Assembly: GCA_024711185.1 (NCBI GenBank)
Contig: JANJTI010000119.1
Coordinates: 1-5,170, forward strand
DNA length: 5,170 nucleotides
Direction: 5' to 3'
From: Brevundimonas sp.
GTDB lineage: Bacteria > Pseudomonadota > Alphaproteobacteria > Caulobacterales > Caulobacteraceae
Under the pieces are notes generated by a model. It worked only from the letters and a program-made list of their open reading frames with translations, ran no database searches and was not told the origin of the DNA. How positions within the stretch are numbered: the stretch's first letter is position 1; every line of letters begins with the position of its first letter. A program made the position numbers and the translations under genes. This document shows, piece by piece, positions 1-5,170 of this stretch.

Positions 1-972
1 GCGGTGCTGGTGCAGGACCAGGGCGGCTTCTCGCGCTCTATCCTGACGGCGCTGGACAATAGCGGCTATTTCGCGGTGACGCATGTGGCGCGCAGCACCG
101 CGGATCTGGACAGGACGCTGGAACGCGGCGAGGCGCTCTTCGCCGTGATCATCCCCGCCGACTTCACCCGGCGGGTGGTGCGGGGCGAGCGGGCGCAGAT
201 CCTCGTCGAGGCCGACGCCTCCGATCCCTCGGCGACAAGCGGGGCCGTGGCGGCGTTGCTTGAGCTGCCGCAACAGGCGCTCGCCCGCGATCTGTCGGGG
301 CCGCTGGCGGGGCGAACCTCGGGGACGGCGCCGTTCGAGGTGGTCGTCCACCGGCGCTACAATCCGGAAGCGATCACCGCCTGGAACATCGTACCGGGCC
401 TGCTGGGCGTGATCCTGTCGATGACGCTGGTCATGATGACCTCGCTGGGTATGGCGCGGGAGCGCGAGCGGGGCACGATGGAAAGCCTGCTGGCCACGCC
501 GGTGCGGCCGATCGAGGTGATGATCGGCAAGCTGACGCCCTATGTGCTGGTCGGTCTGGTGCAGGCGGTGCTGATCCTGGTGCTGGCGCGGGCGCTGTTC
601 GCGGTGCCGATGAGCGGCGGCTGGCTGGCGCTGGGAGCCGGGCTGATGCTGTTCATCATAGGCTCGCTGGCCTTGGGCTTCCTGATCTCGACGCTCGCGA
701 AGACGCAGCTTCAGGCCATGCAGATGAGCTTCTTCTACATGCTGCCGTCGATCCTGCTGTCCGGCTTCATGTTCCCCTTCCGTGGTATGCCGGACTGGGC
801 CCAGACGCTGGGGCTGGCGATCCCGGTGACCCACTTCCTGCGCGTGGTGCGCGGGTCGCTGCTGAAGGGCGTGGGGCTGGAGAACGCGGGGCCCAGCCTG
901 CTCGCACTGTTGCTGTTCGTCGTCGTGGTCGGCGCGTTGGCGATGCTGCGGTACCGGACCACGCTGGACTGA
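1..972 (+). CDS. ABC-2 type transporter permease, 5'-truncated by window edge
   Basis: Membrane subunit of an ABC exporter of the YhhJ/YbhR type, in the inner membrane; these work with an ATPase and often a periplasmic HlyD-like adaptor. The reading frame is open from the first base, so the gene begins upstream. Judged against the family (about 370 residues), roughly 50 residues with the first membrane helix are missing; the GTG at base 4 is not a credible start. Numbering from the first codon shown: an extracytoplasmic domain (about 1-120) with the family pattern 'IPADF' near 50-54, the 'RRYNPE' motif ending near 123, then five hydrophobic helices at about 129-149, 180-201, 208-232, 240-258 and 298-315. 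The cytoplasmic signature ERERGTMESLLATPV lies near 153-168, typical of ABC2_membrane proteins. Stop is TGA at 970-972. The substrate cannot be told from sequence; drug or lipid-like compounds are usual guesses. The family call is firm. Confidence 0.93.
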   Translation, partial: AVLVQDQGGFSRSILTALDNSGYFAVTHVARSTADLDRTLERGEALFAVIIPADFTRRVVRGERAQILVEADASDPSATSGAVAALLELPQQALARDLSGPLAGRTSGTAPFEVVVHRRYNPEAITAWNIVPGLLGVILSMTLVMMTSLGMARERERGTMESLLATPVRPIEVMIGKLTPYVLVGLVQAVLILVLARALFAVPMSGGWLALGAGLMLFIIGSLALGFLISTLAKTQLQAMQMSFFYMLPSILLSGFMFPFRGMPDWAQTLGLAIPVTHFLRVVRGSLLKGVGLENAGPSLLALLLFVVVVGALAMLRYRTTLD

Positions 973-1029
973 CGGAGGCGGCCCCGCGGGGTGGAGCGCG
1001 CCGGCCGAACGTGGTTGGATAGGCGGTGC

Positions 1030-1037
1030 AGGAGGGG
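1030..1037 (+). promoter_or_regulatory. Strong Shine-Dalgarno that fixes a TTG start
   Basis: AGGAGGGG lies five bases before the TTG at 1043. No ATG, GTG or TTG occurs in this frame between the preceding permease stop and 1043, so this ribosome binding site decides the start of the downstream gene. Confidence 0.8.
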
Positions 1038-1042
1038 AGCCG

Positions 1043-1861
1043 TTGATCGCCGCCGGAGCCGCACTCGCCCTGATCGCCGCCTTGTGGGGCTCCGCCCAGG
1101 ACCGGCCGGAGAGCGAGGCCGGGCGCTGCGCGCAGATCGACGCCGCCACCTTCGTGCTGGACGGCCCTGTCGATGAGGCCATGGCCGAATGCGTGCGCGG
1201 CGCGCTCCAGTCCACCACGACGGTCCTGATCGTCGACAGCGGCGGCGGCGACCTGCGGCACGCCCTCGATATCGCCGAACGCCTCGAGCCGCTGAGCCTG
1301 ACGGTGCGGGTGCGAGAGCGATGCTACTCGTCCTGCGCCAACTACTTCCTGCCGGTGGCGGAGCGGGTCATCGTCGAACCGGGGGCGGCGATCGTGCTGC
1401 ACGGCGGGGCCGATCCGAAGTTCCTGCAGGAGGAGGCGGTCGGGCGCCGCGAACCGCGCATTCGCGAGATCATGCGCGACGAGGGCGTCGACAGAGCGGA
1501 GGCCGAGGCGCGCTTCGAGGCAGGGCTCGAGGCCATCCGGACCCTGATCCTGCGCCAGGCCGCCTTCGCCGAGCGGCGCAATGTCGGCCCCGGCTGGTTT
1601 CTGTACCGGGAGCCGGGAGACCGCGAGGTCGGTCGCTGGCTGAGGGGCGAGCGAGGGTCGAGGCCGCATCCGTTCGGCTGGCGCTACCTGCTGGTCGAGG
1701 AGCCGATGATCCGGTCCTGCCTGCCCGATGTCGAGATCGAGCCGTTCCAGTCTCGGCTGGAGGCCGAGTTCATCGATAATCGCGAGCGCTGGTCCCGTTT
1801 CCGGCGGGCGGAAGGCCTGCGGTCCCTGACGCTGGAATGCGCTGAGCCGGCGGGAGCCTAG
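1043..1861 (+). CDS. Secreted ClpP/crotonase-fold protein (COG3904-like), function unknown
   Basis: A 272-residue protein beginning with a hydrophobic stretch (about 2-17) that looks like a signal peptide or anchor, so it probably acts in the periplasm. Residues about 60-125 fit the ClpP/crotonase fold seen in COG3904-type predicted periplasmic proteins: VLIVDSGGGD (61-70) matches the SPGG oxyanion strand, RCYSSCA (93-99) matches the nucleophile turn, and IVLHGG (117-122) the histidine strand. Aligned by eye to ClpP, Ser97 and His120 fall at the catalytic Ser and His positions, with spacing 23 against 25 in ClpP. No acidic third residue could be assigned, so protease activity is unproven. Six cysteines (29, 50, 94, 98, 226, 266) suit disulfides. 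The start is TTG with a strong Shine-Dalgarno, 70 bp after the permease gene, which could allow co-transcription. The stop TAG overlaps the stop of the convergent J-domain gene. The fold call is moderately sure; the role is unknown. Confidence 0.82.
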   Translation: MIAAGAALALIAALWGSAQDRPESEAGRCAQIDAATFVLDGPVDEAMAECVRGALQSTTTVLIVDSGGGDLRHALDIAERLEPLSLTVRVRERCYSSCANYFLPVAERVIVEPGAAIVLHGGADPKFLQEEAVGRREPRIREIMRDEGVDRAEAEARFEAGLEAIRTLILRQAAFAERRNVGPGWFLYREPGDREVGRWLRGERGSRPHPFGWRYLLVEEPMIRSCLPDVEIEPFQSRLEAEFIDNRERWSRFRRAEGLRSLTLECAEPAGA

Positions 1862-1882
1862 GCGGCCAGTCCCGCCTTCTTC
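1849..1882 (+). terminator. Candidate hairpin terminator spanning both convergent stop codons
   Basis: GGCGGGA (1849-1855) pairs exactly with TCCCGCC (1870-1876), giving a 7-bp GC-rich stem with a 14-base loop, followed on the + strand by TTCTTC. The loop holds the palindrome GCCTAGGC (1856-1863), which contains both stop codons. The T tract is interrupted by C, and on the - strand no T tract follows, so it would serve the + transcript better. This is called from base pairing only. Confidence 0.4.
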
Positions 1883-2532
1883 AGCGTCTTGTAAGCCTTG
1901 ATCACCCGCTGGAGCTTGGCCTCGGCGCCCCGATCGCCCCTGTTCAGGTCGGGGTGGAAGCGCTTCAGCAGCTCATGGTAGCGCGCCTTGACCGCCTTCT
2001 TGTCCGTGCGCACGTCGAGATCCAGATCGGCGAGGGCGGCGCGCTCGAGCCGGCCGATGCGCAGATCGTCCTCGCCGCCGGGACTGGCCTGCTCGCGGGT
2101 GCGGCGGCCGAACAGGCCGAAGCTGTCGCGCCAGCTGCCGGCGCCCTGGTTGTTGGCGGTGCCCATCTTGGCGGCGAAGGCGGCGGCTTCGCGGGTGAAC
2201 TTGCCGGCCTTCATCTCCCAGGTCGGGCGGCCGCCGGTCATCGCCTCGTTCTCCTGGGCGGCGCGGATCTCGCCCTCGCTCATCCCGGCGTAGAAATTCC
2301 AGCCCTTGTTGTACTCGGCGGCGTGGCCCTGGCAGAAGTCGTAGAAGTCGTGCAGCCGCTCGCGCGACTTGGGCGCCTTCGCCGTGGCGGGGCGGCGGCA
2401 GTCGGGCCACTGGCAGGCCTTCTCGCCGGGCTTGAAGCCGAGCACGTCGGCAGCCGCGGCCTCCTCTTCGGGACGCGGCGGCTTGACGCGCATATCCCTG
2501 AAGCGCGGCTTGTATTGAAAGGCGGACGACAT
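1858..2532 (-). CDS. J-domain co-chaperone with N-terminal Cys/His cluster
   Basis: A 224-residue soluble protein. The C-terminal end (about 164-222) is a J domain: helix II carries ARYHELLKRF, followed by the invariant HPD at 193-195 and the helix III sequence AEAKLQRVIKAYKTL. Such domains stimulate Hsp70 (DnaK) ATPase. There is no Gly/Phe region and no DnaJ zinc-finger repeat, so it is a class C J protein. Upstream, C40-x4-C45 and C67-x2-H70 could bind one zinc; the surrounding text (CQWPDCRRPATAKAPKSR, then EYNKGWNFYAGM) matches an alphaproteobacterial family I recognise, often found next to bolA and cobS. The start is ATG at 2532-2530 because the family N-terminus MSSAFQYKPRFRDMRVK follows it and GGGAG sits just before; the frame stays open further upstream, but that would run through bolA on the opposite strand. 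The stop overlaps the convergent gene's stop. The client protein is unknown. cobS is not downstream here. Confidence 0.92.
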   Translation of the reverse strand: MSSAFQYKPRFRDMRVKPPRPEEEAAAADVLGFKPGEKACQWPDCRRPATAKAPKSRERLHDFYDFCQGHAAEYNKGWNFYAGMSEGEIRAAQENEAMTGGRPTWEMKAGKFTREAAAFAAKMGTANNQGAGSWRDSFGLFGRRTREQASPGGEDDLRIGRLERAALADLDLDVRTDKKAVKARYHELLKRFHPDLNRGDRGAEAKLQRVIKAYKTLKKAGLAA

Positions 2533-2565
2533 CTCCCGAAGTGTAGGGCCGAATTGGTCCGCAAC

Positions 2566-2571
2566 AAGGAG
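2566..2571 (+). promoter_or_regulatory. Shine-Dalgarno of bolA, supports the GTG start
   Basis: AAGGAG lies six bases before GTG at 2578. The frame is open far upstream (antisense to the J-domain gene), so this site and the family N-terminus together set the start. Confidence 0.75.
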
Positions 2572-2577
2572 CCGCCC

Positions 2578-2880
2578 GTGACCGAAGGCCCGATCGCCCG
2601 GAAAATCCGTGAAAAACTCGTCGCGGCGCTGAATCCGCAGCGGCTGGAGATCGACGACGACAGTGCGCGTCACGCCGGTCATCATCACGAGGGGGGGATC
2701 GACGGACGGGCCGGAGGCGAGAGCCATCTGAACCTCACGGTTGTCTCCAGCGCCTTCGAAGGGCAGGGGCGGGTGCAGCGGCAGCGGCTCGTCAACGACC
2801 TGTTGCGCGAGGAACTGGCCGGCCCCGTCCACGCCCTGTCCGTACGAGCTTTGACGCCCGCCGAGGCTTCTGTCCCGTAA
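2578..2880 (+). CDS. bolA: BolA family protein
   Basis: A 100-residue protein, normal length for the family. BolA proteins pair with monothiol glutaredoxins in [2Fe-2S] handling and, in some bacteria, affect morphology and transcription; they are cytosolic. The class II KH-like fold is visible: helix IARKIREKLVAAL (6-18), strand RLEIDDDS (22-29), a His-rich loop HAGHHHEGG (32-40), strand SHLNLTVVSSAF (49-60), helix GRVQRQRLVNDLLREEL (64-80) and the end strand with HALSV (85-89). His85 is the near-invariant C-terminal His that binds the cluster; a loop His is the usual second ligand. The helix reads RQR where many BolA proteins have RHR. The GTG start has a good Shine-Dalgarno at six bases. 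The gene lies 45 bp from the divergent J-domain gene, so both must share regulatory DNA, and 88 bp before the kinase gene. Identification is very secure; the transcription-factor role is not shown by sequence. Confidence 0.95.
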   Translation: MTEGPIARKIREKLVAALNPQRLEIDDDSARHAGHHHEGGIDGRAGGESHLNLTVVSSAFEGQGRVQRQRLVNDLLREELAGPVHALSVRALTPAEASVP

Positions 2881-2892
2881 CGCCGTTCCGGT

Positions 2893-2904
2893 CGGTCCGG
2901 ACCG
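2893..2904. repeat. Perfect 12-bp palindrome in the bolA-kinase gap
   Basis: CGGTCCGGACCG reads the same on both strands. It is flanked by direct repeats CCGTTC at 2883-2888 and 2902-2907, the second overlapping the palindrome end. It sits 12 bases after the bolA stop and about 65 bases before the kinase start. It could be an operator for the kinase gene or a weak hairpin after bolA; no T tract follows, so an intrinsic terminator is unlikely. Confidence 0.4.
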
Positions 2905-2968
2905 TTCACCTCGTCTTAGAACCTTCGCCCTAGCTTTCCGGCGGGCCGAAACGGGGGGAACGCGCGCG

Positions 2969-4786
2969 ATGGTGGAATCGGACGGCATCGGCAAGGCTGC
3001 TGGCGATCCCGACGCGGGAGAAGCCGCCCAGGCGCTGCGCGCGATCCTCCAGACTCAGTATCTGCGCTACCTGATCATCGCCAGCTGGGCCGTCGGCCTG
3101 TTCGCGACCGTTGGCTGGGCCCCGGCGACGCTGTGGTTCATCGGCACCCTCGCGGCCGGCGCCGTGCGCGGCTCGTTCGAGAAGCGCATCAGCCAGCGGG
3201 TCGGGACCGGTTGGGGCTTGATCTTCCCCGCCGTCGCCACGGCCACCACAGCCGCCTGGGCGACCGCTCCCCTGCTGGCGTGGTTCTCCGGCGCCGAGTT
3301 CGGTCCGGCCCTGGCTCTCGCCCTGCTGGTCTCGGGCTATGTGCTGGTGTTCGCCCAGCTGCGCAGCTCGCCCCGCCAGGCGGTGGTGATCTCGTCTCCC
3401 TATGGCGTGGCCGCGGTGATCATCGCCGGCAGCCTGTGGGGCACGCCGCAGTTCTGGCAGTTCCTCGCCATCGTGCCTTTCACCGGCGCGGGCCTGTTCG
3501 TTCTGGTGATGATGACGATGCTGCGGGAAGAGCGCATCCGCGCCTTCCAGGAGCATCAGGCCCACCTGATCGAGGAGCTGGAGGCGGCGCGCGACCGCGC
3601 CAACGCGGCCTCGGACGCCAAGTCGAACTTCCTGGGGGTGATCTCGCACGAGCTCCGTACGCCAATGAACGGGGTGCTGGGCGCGGCGCAGTTGTTGAAC
3701 GCCACCCGCCTGGAGCCCACCCAGCGCGAGTATCTGTCGATCATCCGCAACTCCGGCGACAACCTGCTGTCGCTGCTGAACGACATCCTCGACATGACCA
3801 AGATCGAGGCCGGCAAGATGACCTTCGAGGTCGTCGACGTGAACGTGGCCGATCTGCACAAGCGGGTCATCGGCCCGTTCCAGGCGCAGGCCGAGGCCAA
3901 GGGTCTGACGTTCACCACCCGGCAGGAAGGCGAGATTCCGGCCGTGGTCCGCGGCGATCCGCTGCGCGTCTGCCAGGTGATCCACAATCTGCTGTCGAAC
4001 GCCGTCAAGTTCACCGACGCCGGCGAGATCCTCTACACCGTCCGCGGCGAGCGGCTGGACGACCGGCGCGTTCGGTTCGAGTTCGCCGTCAGGGATTCCG
4101 GAGCGGGCATCGCGCCCGAGGACATCGAGCGGCTGTTCCAGCCGTTCACCCAGGTCGACGCCTCCTCCACCCGCCGGTTCGGCGGCACGGGCCTCGGGCT
4201 GACCATTTCCCGGCGCATGGCCAACATCATGGACGGCGACATCACCGTGGAATCCACGGTCGGCGAGGGTTCGACCTTCCTGTTCTCGGTCGAGGCCGTC
4301 GTGGTCGAATGGGCGCGCGAGGAAGAGGCCGAGCCGATCGTGGCGGAGGTCGCCGGGGGCCAGTCCCTCAGCGTGCTTGTGGTCGAGGACCATCCGGTCA
4401 ACCGCATGATCCTCGAGGCGTGGATGGGGTCGGCTGGACACGTCTCCACAACGGCGGAGAACGGCCAGATCGCGCTTCAGGCGGCTGGCGAGCAGCGTTT
4501 CGATCTGATCGTAATGGACGTGAACATGCCGGTCATGGACGGCCTGAGCGCGACGCGGGCAATCCGCGCCGGCGACGGGCCTAACGCCGAGACCCCCATC
4601 GTGGTGTTGTCCGCTTCGGCGCGCACCGAGGATCACGAGGCTGGTCTGGAAGCCGGCGCGGACGCCTATCTCAACAAGCCGATCGACTTCGCCGCCCTCG
4701 CCCTGGTGATGAACCGGGTCGGCGCCGGGCGCGCCGCCGTGCGGGCGCTGGTCGGCAGCGGCGAAACGGCGGCGGCCGCCGCCTGA
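2969..4786 (+). CDS. Hybrid sensor histidine kinase/response regulator, six membrane helices
   Basis: A 605-residue inner-membrane kinase. After about 30 polar residues come six hydrophobic segments (about 33-50, 52-66, 82-105, 112-130, 138-156, 162-184) with short connecting loops, so there is no large periplasmic sensor. A likely coiled coil (185-215) leads to HisKA: SHELRTPMNG with phosphoacceptor His227, and E228-x-x-T231, the pattern linked with phosphatase activity. The ATPase domain has the N box (N340, N344 in HNLLSNAVKFT), G1 box DSGAGI (376-381), F box LFQPF (389-393) and G2 box GGTGLGL (405-411). The C-terminal receiver (about 466-585) has acidic residues E473 and D474, phosphoacceptor D517 in MDVNMPVMDG, S548 and K570, so it looks active. 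No Hpt domain is present, so onward transfer would need a separate Hpt protein. ATG follows a G-rich Shine-Dalgarno (2953-2960). No cognate regulator lies beside it. It ends in a poly-Ala tail. Signal and target are unknown. Confidence 0.96.
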   Translation: MVESDGIGKAAGDPDAGEAAQALRAILQTQYLRYLIIASWAVGLFATVGWAPATLWFIGTLAAGAVRGSFEKRISQRVGTGWGLIFPAVATATTAAWATAPLLAWFSGAEFGPALALALLVSGYVLVFAQLRSSPRQAVVISSPYGVAAVIIAGSLWGTPQFWQFLAIVPFTGAGLFVLVMMTMLREERIRAFQEHQAHLIEELEAARDRANAASDAKSNFLGVISHELRTPMNGVLGAAQLLNATRLEPTQREYLSIIRNSGDNLLSLLNDILDMTKIEAGKMTFEVVDVNVADLHKRVIGPFQAQAEAKGLTFTTRQEGEIPAVVRGDPLRVCQVIHNLLSNAVKFTDAGEILYTVRGERLDDRRVRFEFAVRDSGAGIAPEDIERLFQPFTQVDASSTRRFGGTGLGLTISRRMANIMDGDITVESTVGEGSTFLFSVEAVVVEWAREEEAEPIVAEVAGGQSLSVLVVEDHPVNRMILEAWMGSAGHVSTTAENGQIALQAAGEQRFDLIVMDVNMPVMDGLSATRAIRAGDGPNAETPIVVLSASARTEDHEAGLEAGADAYLNKPIDFAALALVMNRVGAGRAAVRALVGSGETAAAAA

Positions 4787-4809
4787 TCCCAAGGGCCGGG
4801 AGAACCCGC

Positions 4810-4860
4810 GGCGGGCGGAATGACAGATGGCGTGAGCGGCTCAGCCCCTCGACGCCCGCC
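4810..4860 (+). other. Structured 3' untranslated region after the kinase gene
   Basis: GGCGGGCG (4810-4817) pairs exactly with CGCCCGCC (4853-4860), an 8-bp GC helix enclosing 35 bases that contain a small TGAG/CTCA hairpin (4833-4843). It ends six bases before the terminator stem. It may be only a structured 3' UTR, or the body of a 3'-derived small RNA. A competing hairpin CCCGC/GCGGG (4805-4809 with 4811-4815) is also possible but has a one-base loop. Confidence 0.35.
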
Positions 4861-4865
4861 AACGT

Positions 4866-4895
4866 CGCCCCGGAAGGAGACTTCCGGGGCGTTTT
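4866..4895 (+). terminator. Intrinsic (rho-independent) terminator of the kinase transcript
   Basis: An 11-bp perfect stem CGCCCCGGAAG (4866-4876) with CTTCCGGGGCG (4881-4891), closed by a GAGA (GNRA-type) tetraloop and followed directly by TTTT and, after CGCG, TTT. It lies 79 bases after the kinase stop and ends 35 bases before the ligase start, separating the two transcripts. Confidence 0.93.
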
Positions 4896-4930
4896 CGCGT
4901 TTGCTCGAAGCTGTGCCCTGATGAGGTCGG

Positions 4931-5170
4931 ATGCGCGCCTTCGCCGAACTGCTGGACCGCCTGTCGCTGACGGCCTCGCGCAACGCCAAGCTGGTGCTGC
5001 TCAGGGACTACCTCCGCGCGACGCCCGATCCTGACAGGGGCTGGGCGCTGGCCGCGCTGACCGGAGATCTGAGCTTCGACGCCGCCAAGCCGGCGATGAT
5101 CCGCAAGGCAGTGGAGGCGCGCGTCGACCCCGTGCTGTTCGGCTGGTCGTGGGACTACGTCGGCGACATG
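4931..5170 (+). CDS. ATP-dependent DNA ligase, N-terminal part (3'-truncated by window edge)
   Basis: The frame runs from ATG at 4931 to the last base with no stop, giving 80 residues. The text MRAFAELLDRL, SRNAKLVLLRDYLRATPDPDRGWALAAL, KPAMIRKAVEARVDPVLFGWSWDYVGDM fits the helical N-terminal DNA-binding domain of a group of bacterial ATP-dependent DNA ligases that I recognise. This group joins nicks using ATP, and its genes are often clustered with an Lhr-type DEXH helicase, a beta-lactamase-fold exonuclease and the PdeM phosphoesterase, a set linked to DNA damage response. The catalytic KxDG lysine motif lies beyond the window, so activity cannot be judged. The Shine-Dalgarno is modest: GAGGT (4923-4927) only three bases before ATG. 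An intrinsic terminator just upstream implies this gene starts its own transcript, and no exonuclease gene precedes it here. The family is recognised from the N-terminus alone. Confidence 0.85.
   Translation, partial: MRAFAELLDRLSLTASRNAKLVLLRDYLRATPDPDRGWALAALTGDLSFDAAKPAMIRKAVEARVDPVLFGWSWDYVGDM

Noticed and set aside
982..991. Palindrome CCCCGCGGGG after the permease stop as a terminator
   Set aside because: Too little loop for a stable hairpin in this form and no T tract follows; such runs are frequent by chance at this GC content.
767..1669. A 300-codon - strand frame opposite the permease and ClpP-like genes
   Set aside because: Composition is that of a shadow frame (Arg, Pro, Ala rich) and it spans two well-supported genes.
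1954..2577. Open frame on the + strand running into bolA, suggesting a much longer protein
   Set aside because: It lies antisense to the J-domain gene, its translation is low complexity (Ala, Gly, Leu, Val), and bolA has its own Shine-Dalgarno and a normal length from 2578.
2885..2907. GTTC pair upstream of the kinase as an SOS box
   Set aside because: The two GTTC copies are separated by 15 bases rather than 7.
2905..2934. TTCACC and CCTAGC as a promoter for the kinase gene
   Set aside because: Spacing of 18 is tolerable, but both boxes match the Caulobacter-type consensus only partly, so it is not supportable as a feature.
2533..2994. Upstream extension of the J-domain reading frame to base 2994
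   Set aside because: The extension would cover bolA on the other strand and the kinase start; family N-terminus and ribosome binding site support ATG at 2532.
2930..4792. A 620-codon open frame on the - strand opposite the kinase gene
   Set aside because: It mirrors the GC-rich third positions of the kinase gene; its translation is rich in Arg, Gly, His and Asp with no domain pattern, whereas the + strand encodes a full kinase.
4891..4906. Possible LexA/SOS box before the ligase gene (GTTT-N4-GTTT)
   Set aside because: The alphaproteobacterial box is GTTC-N7-GTTC; bases and spacing here do not match.
4820..4921. A 33-codon frame (MTDGVSGSAPRR...) ending nine bases before the ligase start
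   Set aside because: It runs straight through the intrinsic terminator stem and has only a weak GGCGGA ahead of it; no sign of selection as protein.

Overview
The window looks like chromosomal DNA from a high-GC alphaproteobacterium. Codon third positions are strongly G/C. The gene content (a BolA protein beside an alphaproteobacterial-type J-domain protein, a hybrid histidine kinase, a short-leader ATP-dependent DNA ligase) points to the Caulobacterales, for example Brevundimonas, Caulobacter or Phenylobacterium. The genus is inferred from protein style only. Coding density is high: there is no gene-free stretch above about 150 bases, and no rRNA, tRNA, CRISPR array or insertion sequence was seen.

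Layout. (1) Bases 1-972 (+): the 3' part of an ABC-2 type exporter permease whose first membrane helix lies before the window. (2) 1043-1861 (+): a small secreted or membrane-anchored ClpP/crotonase-fold protein of the COG3904 type, starting at TTG behind a strong Shine-Dalgarno. (3) 1858-2532 (-): a cytosolic J-domain protein with a Cys/His cluster and a C-terminal HPD-containing J domain. Genes 2 and 3 converge, and their stop codons overlap in a single CTAG inside the loop of a terminator-like hairpin. (4) 2578-2880 (+): bolA, divergent from the J-domain gene across only 45 bp. (5) 2969-4786 (+): a hybrid sensor histidine kinase with six membrane helices, HisKA, HATPase and a C-terminal receiver domain. 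(6) 4787-4895: a structured 3' untranslated region ending in a near-perfect intrinsic terminator. (7) 4931 to the window end (+): the N-terminal 80 residues of an ATP-dependent DNA ligase of the kind linked to an Lhr-type helicase and the PdeM phosphoesterase.

How the parts relate. The window reads as a mosaic of separate housekeeping and stress functions rather than one operon: export, envelope protein, protein/Fe-S homeostasis (J protein plus BolA), signal transduction, then DNA repair. The only pair with a plausible functional link is the J-domain gene and bolA, which share a very short divergent regulatory region. I see no convincing novel multi-gene system. The points most worth a second look are the ClpP-like protein with a possible Ser/His pair and paired cysteines, the overlapping convergent stops in a hairpin loop, the perfect palindrome between direct repeats ahead of the kinase gene, and the structured RNA between the kinase and ligase genes.
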